Shown here piece by piece: positions 8,777 to 16,835 of a stretch of 64,000 nt of DNA. The translations under genes and the position numbers were made by a program. Source of the DNA: Flavobacteriaceae bacterium (lineage in GTDB: Bacteria; Bacteroidota; Bacteroidia; Flavobacteriales; Flavobacteriaceae); NCBI GenBank assembly GCA_002746415.1, contig NVXD01000018.1:62001-126000 (forward strand), in the 5' to 3' direction. Under the pieces are notes generated by a model, which did not search any database, was not told where the DNA came from, and saw only the letters and a list, made by a program, of their open reading frames with translations. Positions within the stretch are counted from its first letter, which is position 1. The number at the start of each line of letters is the position of its first letter.

Positions 8777-9172
8777 ATGACATTTTTTAAAAGCTTATTT
8801 GGTAGTAGTAAAGTAGAGGAAGAGAAAAACGCAAAACTTTTTCCGTGGCTTCCATTGACCGCAGTGGAGCAGCTTGAAGATATTAGTAAAAAATCCAAAA
8901 CAAAGCTGCAACTAATATTTAAACACTCTACAAGTTGTGGCATTAGCAGAATGGTCATTAAAATGTTTACAAGTGGCTTTGATGTGCCCGAAGATAGCGT
9001 TGATGTTTACTATTTGGATTTGCATCAATATCGGGAGGTTTCCAACGAAACAGGGTATAAATTTCAAGTGATGCACCAGTCTCCGCAAGTATTAGTCATT
9101 AAGGATGGAGTAGTGGTTGCTCATGCTTCTCATGGCGCCATATCAGAAATTGATATAGAAAACTATATATAA
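8777..9172 (+). CDS. ytxJ: Bacilliredoxin-type monothiol protein YtxJ
   Basis: 131 residues, thioredoxin fold. The motif LIFKHSTSCGISRMVIKMF (about 56-74) carries a single redox cysteine followed by Gly-Ile-Ser, as in YtxJ proteins of the bacillithiol system. The usual cis-Pro region follows in VMHQSPQVLVIKDG. It is thought to remove bacillithiol from mixed disulfides on proteins. This implies that the organism makes bacillithiol, which is known in many Flavobacteriia; the biosynthesis genes are not in the window. It is followed directly by a strong terminator. Confidence 0.88.
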   Translation: MTFFKSLFGSSKVEEEKNAKLFPWLPLTAVEQLEDISKKSKTKLQLIFKHSTSCGISRMVIKMFTSGFDVPEDSVDVYYLDLHQYREVSNETGYKFQVMHQSPQVLVIKDGVVVAHASHGAISEIDIENYI

Positions 9173-9199
9173 AAAAACCCTGCTTCATGCAGGGTTTTT
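9173..9199. terminator. Bidirectional terminator of ytxJ and the 9.2-kb lipoprotein gene
   Basis: AAAAACCCTGC-ttcat-GCAGGGTTTTT, an 11-bp perfect stem with a 5-nt loop. It begins at the ytxJ stop codon, and the convergent gene ends at 9209. Confidence 0.9.
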
Positions 9200-9208
9200 A
9201 GTATTACT

Positions 9209-10396
9209 TTAATTGAATTGATGCCTCTTTATGATTTGTTTGAGTTTGAGTTTTAAGTCTTCACCTGCATCATATACCATTTGCTCGTTACTTGGAAATG
9301 GAACTTGAATTTCCTTCAACAATGATATTTGTTCATGTTCTAAGGCTCTTTTATCACCGCTGTGATTTGCATAGATATGCTCAAAAACAAATTCGCTACT
9401 CAGCGGGTAAGAATTTAATTGCTGTTTGGATTTTAAATCTGTGAAACTTACCTGTCCTACTACTTGAACGGATTTTAATTGCTCAAATCGGTAAAAATCA
9501 CATCGTATGGTTTTAAACTTAACAATCTTAATATCATTACCTAAGCTGTCCCTTACCACATTTCCATTTTCATCAAGTGCATAGCTAAAACCATCTTTGA
9601 CCTGCTTTTCCTTAATGATTTGAATTTCCTTTATATGCTCTGGAGAGATATTGATTTCCCTAAAAGCAACATTCATGGCATAGTCATAGTTTATTTCATT
9701 TAATGGGGAAGTGTGGTACTCCGTCCATAAATTATCCAAACCAAATGTGTTAAAGTTTAGAAGCTCTTCTTGTAAACGTTCTGGAACTATTTGTTCTGTG
9801 GCATTTATAACATCTACTTTCACGTAATCTAATCCCTTAAGATAGGCTTCTTCCATTTTTTGTTTGCTGTCAGCATAACCAGGGTTGATTTCATTTAAAT
9901 ATTTAAAATCTTCATACGCTTTCCTAAAGTCATACTTTTCAACAGCCTCATTCATTAATGTCAATCCGTTCTGATATAAATAATCAGACAATTGATTCTT
10001 TGAGCTAATGATTTTTCCATCATAGTCCTTAAATGAAAATTGAGCATTTCTATTTTCATCATAAACTGATAAAGGTAATATGGGCCTTATCCTTTCCTGG
10101 AGGTTGCTAAGATTTGTATATCCTCTATAGATGGCTTCATAATTAGCTGGGTTCCCATCTTCTTGTAAGAAAGAAATACGTTGCATTTCTCTATCTGTGT
10201 TTTTTTCAAAGGCTTCTTCCAATAGCAAAACATAAGGCTGGTGGCCTTTTTTTGTTTTATTATCTGATAGATTTTTTAAAGCTTTATTGATGGCACCATA
10301 ATAATTACCAGTGTTGATCGCTTCCTGTGTTTTTTTAACTCCGCCGCATGCGATTAAAAAAGCAAGAATAATACTAAAAAGTAATGCTTTTTTCAT
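9209..10396 (-). CDS. Lipoprotein of unknown function, helical repeat-like N-terminus
   Basis: 395 residues with signal peptide and lipobox LLFSIILAFLIAC. The first half has TPR-like helical stretches: QEAINTGNYYGAINKALKNL, and later EKYDFRKAYEDFKYLNEINP with GYADSKQKMEEAY. The second half (from about 200) is beta-rich, with VKFKTIRCDFYRFEQLKSV and SYPLSSEFVFEHIYANHSGD. I do not recognise a named family. A cell-envelope role is likely from the lipid anchor; nothing in the neighbourhood narrows it. Confidence 0.8.
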   Translation of the reverse strand: MKKALLFSIILAFLIACGGVKKTQEAINTGNYYGAINKALKNLSDNKTKKGHQPYVLLLEEAFEKNTDREMQRISFLQEDGNPANYEAIYRGYTNLSNLQERIRPILPLSVYDENRNAQFSFKDYDGKIISSKNQLSDYLYQNGLTLMNEAVEKYDFRKAYEDFKYLNEINPGYADSKQKMEEAYLKGLDYVKVDVINATEQIVPERLQEELLNFNTFGLDNLWTEYHTSPLNEINYDYAMNVAFREINISPEHIKEIQIIKEKQVKDGFSYALDENGNVVRDSLGNDIKIVKFKTIRCDFYRFEQLKSVQVVGQVSFTDLKSKQQLNSYPLSSEFVFEHIYANHSGDKRALEHEQISLLKEIQVPFPSNEQMVYDAGEDLKLKLKQIIKRHQFN

Positions 10397-10636
10397 AATG
10401 TTTTAATTTAAGGTTTGATTGTTTAATTTCAATTGCCGTGCCAAAGACAATTATAGTAGTAACGCAAATCGATGAACTATCTTATAATTCCGTTGAAATA
10501 CTTGTTTTAATACTGAAATCAAGATTTATAGCAGTATGAAGAATTGTGGTTTTAAGTTCTTGAGCAATTGTTGATTTGTCTTTAATAAGTTTAAAATCTA
10601 TTGTCATTTTTCTTTCATTTAACAAATGACAATTTG

Positions 10637-10644
10637 TACTTTTG
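10637..10644 (+). promoter_or_regulatory. -7 promoter box of glyA
   Basis: TACTTTTG fits TAnnTTTG and predicts transcription from about 10650, a 17-nt leader before the ATG at 10667. A short inverted repeat, ACAAAT-gaca-ATTTGT (10622-10637), overlaps its first base and could be an operator. The rest of the 270-bp gap back to the divergent lipoprotein gene shows no clear element. Confidence 0.5.
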
Positions 10645-10666
10645 CGCATTATTTAATAGGTAAATC

Positions 10667-11941
10667 ATGCAAAGAGACCAAAAAATATTTGATTTAATTA
10701 CGGAAGAGAAAGAACGCCAAAGCAATGGGGTAGAGTTAATTGCCTCTGAGAACTTTGTGAGTTCACAGGTGATGGAAGCTGCTGGATCTGTTTTGACCAA
10801 TAAATACGCTGAAGGGTATCCTGGAAAGCGGTATTATGGCGGATGTGAAGTGGTAGATGTAATTGAACAAATAGCTATTGATAGGGCTAAAGAGTTATTT
10901 GGAGCGGCTTATGCCAACGTGCAACCACATTCTGGCTCACAGGCAAATGCGTCTGTATACCACGCTTGTTTAAAGCCAGGGGATACTATTTTAGGATTTG
11001 ATTTATCTCATGGAGGTCATTTAACACATGGTTCACCTGTAAATTTTTCAGGAAGGTTGTACAATCCTGTATTTTATGGAGTTGATGAAGCAACTGGAGT
11101 TTTGGACTATGATAAAATTCAGGAAATAGCAACTAAGGAGCATCCAAAAATGATTATTGCTGGAGCTTCCGCATACTCTCGTGATATAGATTTTGAACGT
11201 TTTAGAGAAATAGCAGATAGCGTAAATGCCTTGTTATTAGCTGATATCTCTCATCCTGCTGGTTTAATAGCAAAAGGAATTTTAAATGACCCAATTCCAC
11301 ATTGTCATATTGTAACAACAACAACGCATAAAACTTTAAGAGGACCGCGTGGTGGTTTAATATTAATGGGAGAAGATTTTGACAACCCATTTGGTATTAA
11401 ACTTAAGAATGGAAATCTTAGAAAAATGTCGGCCTTGTTGAACTTGGCTGTATTTCCAGGTAACCAAGGAGGGCCATTGGAGCATATTATTGCAGCAAAG
11501 GCAATAGCTTTCGGTGAGGCGTTATCTGATGAATACCTGAACTACATGTTACAGGTAAAGAAAAATGCTGCAACAATGGCCAATGCATTTGTGGAAAAAG
11601 GGTATAAGATTATTTCTGGAGGTACGGACAATCATATGATGTTGATTGATTTGCGTAATAAAAATATTACTGGAAAGGATGCTGAAAAGGCTCTAGTGCT
11701 GGCTGAAATAACAGCAAATAAGAACATGGTTCCGTTTGATGATAAATCACCATTTATTACCTCTGGTATCCGATTTGGTACAGCTGCTATTACAACAAGG
11801 GGATTAAAAGAAGCTGATATGGAAGTGATTGTAGAACTGGTTGATGAAGTAATCTGTAATCCAGAAGATGAAACCGTATTGAATAGTGTAAAAAATAAAG
11901 TGAACGTTTTAATGAAAAACCGTCCACTTTTCAATATGTAA
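10667..11941 (+). CDS. glyA: Serine hydroxymethyltransferase
   Basis: PLP enzyme converting serine and tetrahydrofolate to glycine and methylene-tetrahydrofolate, the main source of one-carbon units. 424 residues, typical for the bacterial form. Visible are IASENF (25-30), the [14 protein letters not shown] segment, [10 protein letters not shown] and the PLP lysine in [14 protein letters not shown] (Lys222). It stands alone between its own promoter and terminator. Confidence 0.98.
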   Translation: MQRDQKIFDLITEEKERQSNGVELIASENFVSSQVMEAAGSVLTNKYAEGYPGKRYYGGCEVVDVIEQIAIDRAKELFGAAYANVQPHSGSQANASVYHACLKPGDTILGFDLSHGGHLTHGSPVNFSGRLYNPVFYGVDEATGVLDYDKIQEIATKEHPKMIIAGASAYSRDIDFERFREIADSVNALLLADISHPAGLIAKGILNDPIPHCHIVTTTTHKTLRGPRGGLILMGEDFDNPFGIKLKNGNLRKMSALLNLAVFPGNQGGPLEHIIAAKAIAFGEALSDEYLNYMLQVKKNAATMANAFVEKGYKIISGGTDNHMMLIDLRNKNITGKDAEKALVLAEITANKNMVPFDDKSPFITSGIRFGTAAITTRGLKEADMEVIVELVDEVICNPEDETVLNSVKNKVNVLMKNRPLFNM

Positions 11942-11953
11942 AAACTAAAACAT

Positions 11954-11995
11954 CTCTTGTCAATAAACTAACAAATTGACAAGAGGTATTTTTTT
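11954..11995 (+). terminator. glyA terminator
   Basis: CTCTTGTCAA (11954-11963) pairs with TTGACAAGAG (11976-11985) and is followed by a T-rich run. It starts 13 bp after the glyA stop. Confidence 0.85.
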
Positions 11996-12647
11996 AATGA
12001 CTTAAGAGTAATAAATCATTTTTTATGACCTTTTTCTCCGCTAAATCATAAATGGTAGCATCATTTTCTGATTGAAAATACAATCCCCAAAATTTAAAGT
12101 AATCTTCTTTTTCTACCAAGCCTTTTTTAACCTCCTCTAATTGATTTTCATCAAAAACAGGAATGAAGACTTCATATGGTAATTCTTTAAACAATAGAGG
12201 AAAAGAAGCGTGCTGTGATATGATTTTTTCTAATATAGATTCTATTTGCTCAGGAATACTATGAGGGTATATTTTATGGATAATATATGAACATTCATTA
12301 GTGTAAAGGTTTAACTCTTCTACATCAATTGTATGTTTGTTCTTTTCTTTTAAGGCTATAAGGGCTTTTTTAAATGCGGATAGGTTAATTCTTTTTTTAA
12401 TATCTGTCTTTTCATTTTCGAATTTAAACATTGACATCGTATTAATAACCTCAATGAATTCAAACTTAAAATCAAGTTCTATAACCAAATTTAATGTATT
12501 GTCCGTGGAAGGATAGGAACTTACATTAGCAGTACAAAAATATTCTCTTTCCAATACTTGCTCAAATACTGCAAGACCTTTTATATCCCGAGTGTTGTCA
12601 CAATTAAAACGAAAAGAATTTGTGTATACATTCTTTCTTAAAGACAT
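11994..12647 (-). CDS. Protein of unknown function beside a two-component system
   Basis: 217 residues from the ATG at 12647, with no signal peptide or membrane segment. I recognise no family. It begins MSLRKNVYTNSFRFNCDNTR, contains many Glu/Lys-rich helices and ends hydrophobic (KKVIKNDLLLLSH). The frame is open to another ATG at 12680, but that one falls inside the inverted repeat and -7 box, so 12647 is preferred. It lies 147 bp downstream of the response regulator on the same strand and has its own promoter-like sequence. The same upstream element also precedes the LytTR gene at 16696. Confidence 0.7.
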   Translation of the reverse strand: MSLRKNVYTNSFRFNCDNTRDIKGLAVFEQVLEREYFCTANVSSYPSTDNTLNLVIELDFKFEFIEVINTMSMFKFENEKTDIKKRINLSAFKKALIALKEKNKHTIDVEELNLYTNECSYIIHKIYPHSIPEQIESILEKIISQHASFPLLFKELPYEVFIPVFDENQLEEVKKGLVEKEDYFKFWGLYFQSENDATIYDLAEKKVIKNDLLLLSH

Positions 12648-12660
12648 AAACTTTAGTTTA

Positions 12661-12690
12661 AAGATTAGCTTTTTTAACAAAGCTAATCTT
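12661..12690. promoter_or_regulatory. 12-bp inverted repeat over the promoter of the 12.6-kb gene
   Basis: AAGATTAGCTTT (12661-12672) is the exact reverse complement of 12679-12690, with a 6-nt centre. It covers the -7 box at 12678-12685 and ends 13 bp before the ATG. It has no U-run for a minus-strand transcript. It could be an operator or, if transcription starts upstream, a leader hairpin. Confidence 0.5.
12678..12685 (-). promoter_or_regulatory. -7 promoter box of the 12.6-kb gene
   Basis: On the minus strand this reads TAGCTTTG, a perfect TAnnTTTG. Predicted transcription start is near 12672, a leader of about 25 nt. There is no good TTG element at the -33 position, as expected of an activator-dependent promoter. 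Confidence 0.5.
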
Positions 12691-12710
12691 AATATATAGA
12701 TATCTTTTAT

Positions 12711-12741
12711 ACGAAAACCATAAAAAAACTATGGTTTTCGT
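12711..12741. promoter_or_regulatory. Inverted-repeat element AAACCATA-N7-TATGGTTT, copy 1
   Basis: A perfect 12-bp inverted repeat (ACGAAAACCATA and its complement) with a 7-nt centre. Its inner 23 bp (12715-12737) have the same arms and spacer length as 16745-16767. Its centre lies 44.5 bp from the centre of the -7 box at 12678-12685. It could also end the response regulator transcript, but no U-run follows the stem on the minus strand. Confidence 0.6.
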
Positions 12742-12794
12742 GAGATTACACTAAAAAGAATGAATAAAAATAAAAGGTGTTAAAGAAAAAAAAC

Positions 12795-13463
12795 TTAGAT
12801 AAATCCTCTTTCCCTGGCTTCTGAAATTAGCGCAAGGTCGTTCTGTTTGTCAATGCCAAAAATGGTCTTTAAGTGTCGTTTTCTATTTTCAATGCTTGGT
12901 AGTGAGATAGATACGTACTCTACAATATCCTTTGTTTTGGTGCCTAAGGATAAATGATATAATATTTTTCTATCATTTTCATCCAAAATAATGTCGTTGG
13001 ACATACTTTTCCTTATGGCTACAAGTGCCTTTGATGAATAATAAGGTGGCGTAACCATAATCGTATTGATCAATTCTTTTAAAGATTTGGGGTCAATATC
13101 AGACTTTACCAAATAGCCATCCGGATTTACCGATTTTAAAATGCTATTGATCCTATAACTGTCATTGAATGAGGACATAAAAACAACTTTGGTCTCTGGA
13201 ATTATCTGACGCGCTAAAATGCCCAAATCTTCACCCGTTTCCATTCTTTGTTCATCTGAGGAGAACATCTGAATGTCCAAAAAGATAATATCGTATTTTA
13301 AGGATTTGGCGGAAATTTCAATTTTATCTTTTCCTAAATCAAATGAACTGGCTACATCTACATGAATGGAATATTTCTCGAATTCTATAGACTCCAGGAT
13401 TAATTTATATCCCAATATGGTCATTTCATGGTCATCTACCGATAGAATCCTTAAACTTTGCAT
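12795..13463 (-). CDS. Response regulator, NarL/LuxR type
   Basis: 222 residues. Receiver domain: acidic pair in ILSVDDHE (Asp10, Asp11), phosphoacceptor in YDIIFLDIQM (Asp63) and the conserved Lys in DGYLVKSD. The C-terminal DNA-binding domain (about 155-220) has the LuxR-type helix order ENDRKILYHLSLGTKTKDIV then SLPSIENRKRHLKTIFGI, though diverged. It lies 60 bp downstream of the TPR histidine kinase on the same strand and is its natural partner. Targets are unknown; the inverted-repeat elements at 12711 and 16745 are candidates. Confidence 0.9.
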   Translation of the reverse strand: MQSLRILSVDDHEMTILGYKLILESIEFEKYSIHVDVASSFDLGKDKIEISAKSLKYDIIFLDIQMFSSDEQRMETGEDLGILARQIIPETKVVFMSSFNDSYRINSILKSVNPDGYLVKSDIDPKSLKELINTIMVTPPYYSSKALVAIRKSMSNDIILDENDRKILYHLSLGTKTKDIVEYVSISLPSIENRKRHLKTIFGIDKQNDLALISEARERGFI

Positions 13464-13523
13464 GTATCTTACTTTGTAATAAAATTACTACTATAACGTA
13501 CAAGATACAAAAACCTTGTTAGC

Positions 13524-15575
13524 TTATGCCAATGTTTTGTCCTTTGGTAGGGTTAAGGTAACTGTTGTTCCTCTTTCTACTTCACTTTCAATAATATAAC
13601 TGCCATTTAATTTTTCTGCTCTGGAGGATATGTTTTTTAGACCAATTCCTTTTTTTCCTTTTTTGGTCTCAAAACCTTTTCCGTCATCTTTAATGGAGAC
13701 TATGAGATTCTCATCATTTGTATTGAAATTTACATATATATTATTAGCTTTTGCATGCTTTACACAGTTTTGAAGACATTCTTGAACTATTCTGTAAATA
13801 TTTATTTTAACATCTCCCAACAACTGATCCCAATTCATTTCTTCATTGTATGTAAAATCGTAAGAGAACTTACCAGTGACGCTTATTGTGCTTAGTAGAT
13901 CTTGAATAGAAGCAATAAAATTACTAACTTTCTCATAGGCGGTATGGTTTAATTCGTGGGATATGGTCCTTACTTCCTCTTCTACTAATTGTAATTTTTT
14001 GATAAAATCCTCTCTCTGGTCCATGGTCTTTTCATCTGTTTTTCTGTTTAAACCTGTGAGTATTAGTCGTATACCTAGCATTTGCCCAAGAATACCATCA
14101 TGTAATTCTTCAGAAATTCTCTTTTGCTCAATATGTTTACCTTCTTCAAGCTTGCCTTGTTGGGAAAGCATGAGGTTAAATATTTCCTCATTACTTTTTT
14201 GTTGACTTTGTTGAAATTGTAATTTTTGGTTTTTTACACGTTGCGAAATGACAACAAACACCAACAATCCAAGCAGTATAGAGGCTATAGAAATACCTAG
14301 CCATAGTTGTCTTTGGCGGTCTAATATGCTATTTTGTGCTATAAACTCATCTGTTTCAAAACGAATGCGGACAAATTTGTTTCTCAATACCCGTTCTTCT
14401 TGTTGCAGGCTGTCATTTAGGTGAATATATTCTTGCGCATACGCAGTAGCATTTACAGGATCAATATTAGGAAGTACTGCCAAAACTTGAAATAATCGCC
14501 CATGACTGCTACTTTGTTCTGCGTGTTTTTTTGATTTTCGTATAAAAGTTAAGGCAGTAATTGTATCTTTTTTACTTAAATAGTATTTCCCCAAACTATA
14601 ATTGCTAAGGGATAATGCTTTTATATCCTTAATGCTATCCTGTATATGTATGGCTTGGTTAAAAAGTGCTGGGAGTTGGTCATTGTCCATATTTAATATG
14701 GATGTACTAACCGCAAGATTATTTAAGGCTTTGGCATAAATTTGTGTGTTCTTATAAAATACACTATCAAAAGACATAACCATGTTAAAATATTCCATTG
14801 CCTTTTTGTGTTTGCCTTGTTCTTGGTAAACCCTGCCAATATTGTTTTGAGTCATGGGTAAATCATCTTGAGAATCGAGCAAGTTTAAATATTCCGAGGC
14901 TTTCTGATGATACTCCAAGGCCTTATCATATTCTTTTAAACTAGTCGCTATATTACCAAGTGCATTGTAGCAGCTATATAAGCGATTGTAATAGTTTATT
15001 GGTTTTAATAACTCTATAGCCCTAATAAGGTTAATTTCACTTCCAGTATAATCTCTAACATCATTCTGCACTATTGCCATATTATACAGCATTCTGGCAG
15101 AATAGGCTTGATTATTTAGTTCATCATATAATTTTTGAGCCTCATAAAAGTGATAATAGGCACTATCTTGCACCACATTGTTTCTAAAGAAATCTGCCAA
15201 ATCCCAATGAGCTTCTGCAAGAACAATGGAGTCCTTGTTATTTTGTGCCAATTCCATGGTGGTCTTGTTAGTATCTCTGAATAAAGTCGAGTCATTTAAC
15301 CTAAAATAGGCCAAAGAAAGTCTAGAAAAATATTTGGTCTTAAGAGAGTCATTTGTGCTTGCATCGGCCTTCTCATGTGCCTTTTTTAGTGCATTATTCC
15401 TTTTTAGTACAGTAAAGGATGTATTTCTTCCATCTTTGATTAACAGAAAAACACTATCGATTGTAACAGTATCGTTGTTCTGAATGTCCAAACCTTTCTC
15501 CCTTTTACAGGAAAAAGCAAATAAAAGGAGTACGCAACAAATTGCGTTAATTATTTGGTTTGTTCTTGGAAGCAT
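13524..15575 (-). CDS. TPR-containing sensor histidine kinase (HisKA_3 type)
   Basis: 683 residues. It starts with a lipoprotein-like or membrane-bound leader (INAICCVLLLFAFSC), then about 350 residues of TPR repeats (for example YNRLYSCYNALGNIATSLKE and NNIGRVYQEQGKHKKAMEYF), one transmembrane helix (LWLGISIASILLGLLVFVVI), a short coiled coil, and a HisKA_3 dimerisation domain with the phosphoacceptor in RISEELHDGILGQ (His492). The HATPase domain follows, with IVQECLQNCVKHAKA and DDGKGFETKKGKKGIGLKN. The periplasmic TPRs probably sense a peptide or protein partner. It pairs with the regulator just downstream. Confidence 0.92.
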   Translation of the reverse strand: MLPRTNQIINAICCVLLLFAFSCKREKGLDIQNNDTVTIDSVFLLIKDGRNTSFTVLKRNNALKKAHEKADASTNDSLKTKYFSRLSLAYFRLNDSTLFRDTNKTTMELAQNNKDSIVLAEAHWDLADFFRNNVVQDSAYYHFYEAQKLYDELNNQAYSARMLYNMAIVQNDVRDYTGSEINLIRAIELLKPINYYNRLYSCYNALGNIATSLKEYDKALEYHQKASEYLNLLDSQDDLPMTQNNIGRVYQEQGKHKKAMEYFNMVMSFDSVFYKNTQIYAKALNNLAVSTSILNMDNDQLPALFNQAIHIQDSIKDIKALSLSNYSLGKYYLSKKDTITALTFIRKSKKHAEQSSSHGRLFQVLAVLPNIDPVNATAYAQEYIHLNDSLQQEERVLRNKFVRIRFETDEFIAQNSILDRQRQLWLGISIASILLGLLVFVVISQRVKNQKLQFQQSQQKSNEEIFNLMLSQQGKLEEGKHIEQKRISEELHDGILGQMLGIRLILTGLNRKTDEKTMDQREDFIKKLQLVEEEVRTISHELNHTAYEKVSNFIASIQDLLSTISVTGKFSYDFTYNEEMNWDQLLGDVKINIYRIVQECLQNCVKHAKANNIYVNFNTNDENLIVSIKDDGKGFETKKGKKGIGLKNISSRAEKLNGSYIIESEVERGTTVTLTLPKDKTLA

Positions 15576-15601
15576 TTCATTGGGTTAAAAGACAAGATAT
15601 A

Positions 15602-15637
15602 AAAAAAGCCTTAAAACAATTGTTTTAAGGCTTTTTT
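15602..15637. terminator. Perfect 36-bp palindromic terminator
   Basis: Each 18-base half contains AAAAAAGCCTTAAAACAA or its complement, with no unpaired centre. It lies 22 bp after the stop of the 46-residue lipoprotein gene and 26 bp before the kinase start, so it ends the lipoprotein transcript and leaves the kinase with its own promoter or read-through. Confidence 0.85.
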
Positions 15638-15659
15638 ATTTTCGTATATATTCTACTAT

Positions 15660-15800
15660 TTATTCTCTACTATCAGTTTTATTCATGCATCCATCACATG
15701 CCACTTCTGAGTCATATAATGCTTGATCGTTACTTTTTTCACAAGAAAACATACCTAAGGTAAAAACTACTACTGCTGCAATACTCATCAATCTTTTCAT
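15660..15800 (-). CDS. 46-residue lipoprotein with a CxxC motif
   Basis: A complete small gene: ATG at 15800, stop TAA at 15660-15662. The peptide begins MKRLMSIAAVVVFTLGMFSC, a full lipoprotein signal with lipobox cysteine at 20. The remaining 26 residues are acidic and carry ACDGCM, a Cys-x-x-Cys near the end. I know no family. It sits between the LytTR pseudo-receiver gene and the TPR kinase on the same strand, with a terminator right behind it. A role in metal binding or as an envelope signal is speculation. Confidence 0.7.
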   Translation of the reverse strand: MKRLMSIAAVVVFTLGMFSCEKSNDQALYDSEVACDGCMNKTDSRE

Positions 15801-15940
15801 AATCTATAATGTTAAAGGGGTTAAATAATTAATTCGTGACTAAGGTATTATAGATATGCAATGAGCAAGATATGCACAATATCACTTTTAGTGAACGTAC
15901 ACGTTTTGAGAGTATTCTCTTATGTTTTGTGAGTATTTGT

Positions 15941-16696
15941 CTAATTAAGGGTGGAAATAGAGTTTTTCGCCATGACCTTTTTAAGATCGTCTATGTTTTT
16001 TTTGTAAGATTTGGAGAAAGGCAGTTGTTCTTGTCCAATTTTCAGGGCACATATGCTTTTGCCGTAATTTATTCTAGATACATAGTTAACGTTAATAATA
16101 TAGCTTTGGTGTACCCTAATAAAATTTTCCGGTAATTTTCCTTCAAATGTTTTTAAAGTTTTAAAGGCGCTAATAGTGCTGCCGTCTTTCATTACAAAGT
16201 CTGTCGCATTGTTATCTGCTTTTAGATATAGGATTTCATCAGTGTCTAAATATTGAAAATCGCTATATGATTTTAAGCAAATGGTAGAGGTGGTCGCTGC
16301 ACTTGTTTCGGGCTCTTTTGGCACTTGCTTTTTTATGTGCATGAGCGTTTTTAAGATATCCAACTCGTTATAGGGCATTAACCAATAATCGTAAAAATTA
16401 TTTTTTATGGCCTCATATGCATGCTCCTTAGCTTTAGACATTCCAATTATGACTGGAATATTCGAAATATATTTGTGAAGTTGAGAGGTCATTTCAAAAG
16501 ATAGACTGGCATTGTCATCTAAATTAATGAAAACCACATCTGGCTCATGTTTGAGTATTGTTTTTAATCCTTCCGCATTATTTTTAGCCAAACCTTGAAA
16601 ACTGAAATTGCCATAGTCCTCCAAGTAATGCTGTAATTGCAAAGTTGTAGTTGCGTTAGAATCTATAATTGTGTACGTATACTCCACGGAAACCAT
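15941..16696 (-). CDS. LytTR-family regulator with a degenerate receiver domain
   Basis: 251 residues. The first 120 keep the receiver fold pattern but lack its chemistry: the phosphoacceptor position in PDVVFINLDD is Asn58 instead of Asp, and the conserved Lys position in WLMPYNELD is Met107. Only Asp12 of the acidic pair remains. Residues 145-245 are an intact LytTR DNA-binding domain (ILYLKADNNATDFVM, FIRVHQSYIINVNYVSRI). It probably works without phosphorylation. An inverted-repeat element sits 48 bp upstream, and further ATGGTT/AACCAT hexamers lie nearby, suggesting autoregulation. No kinase is fused or overlapping. Confidence 0.88.
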   Translation of the reverse strand: MVSVEYTYTIIDSNATTTLQLQHYLEDYGNFSFQGLAKNNAEGLKTILKHEPDVVFINLDDNASLSFEMTSQLHKYISNIPVIIGMSKAKEHAYEAIKNNFYDYWLMPYNELDILKTLMHIKKQVPKEPETSAATTSTICLKSYSDFQYLDTDEILYLKADNNATDFVMKDGSTISAFKTLKTFEGKLPENFIRVHQSYIINVNYVSRINYGKSICALKIGQEQLPFSKSYKKNIDDLKKVMAKNSISTLN

Positions 16697-16744
16697 TAAT
16701 TATACTGCCAAATTAGCGGTTATAAATGGTTCTGTTTTATAGAT

Positions 16745-16767
16745 AAACCATAAAATAAGTATGGTTT
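16745..16767. promoter_or_regulatory. Inverted-repeat element AAACCATA-N7-TATGGTTT, copy 2
   Basis: Arms 16745-16752 and 16760-16767 match the inner arms of the element at 12715-12737, with the same 7-nt spacer. Its centre lies 44 bp from TAATTTG (16709-16715, minus strand), a -7-like box one base short of consensus. Two more hexamers of the same type occur at 16691-16696 and 16726-16731. Confidence 0.6.
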
Positions 16768-16835
16768 TGGTGCTAACATACTGAAAATGAGAGGAATTAG
16801 AGGAAAAAGACTACAAATTTTTTGTAGGAGAAGTG

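Noticed and set aside
12711-12741. Inverted repeat as the terminator of the response regulator
   Set aside because: No U-run follows on the minus strand, and the same inner sequence recurs upstream of another gene, which fits an operator better. Not fully excluded.
15872-16135. 87-codon plus-strand frame opposite the end of the LytTR gene
   Set aside because: Antisense to a well-supported gene, with no family-like sequence or promoter.
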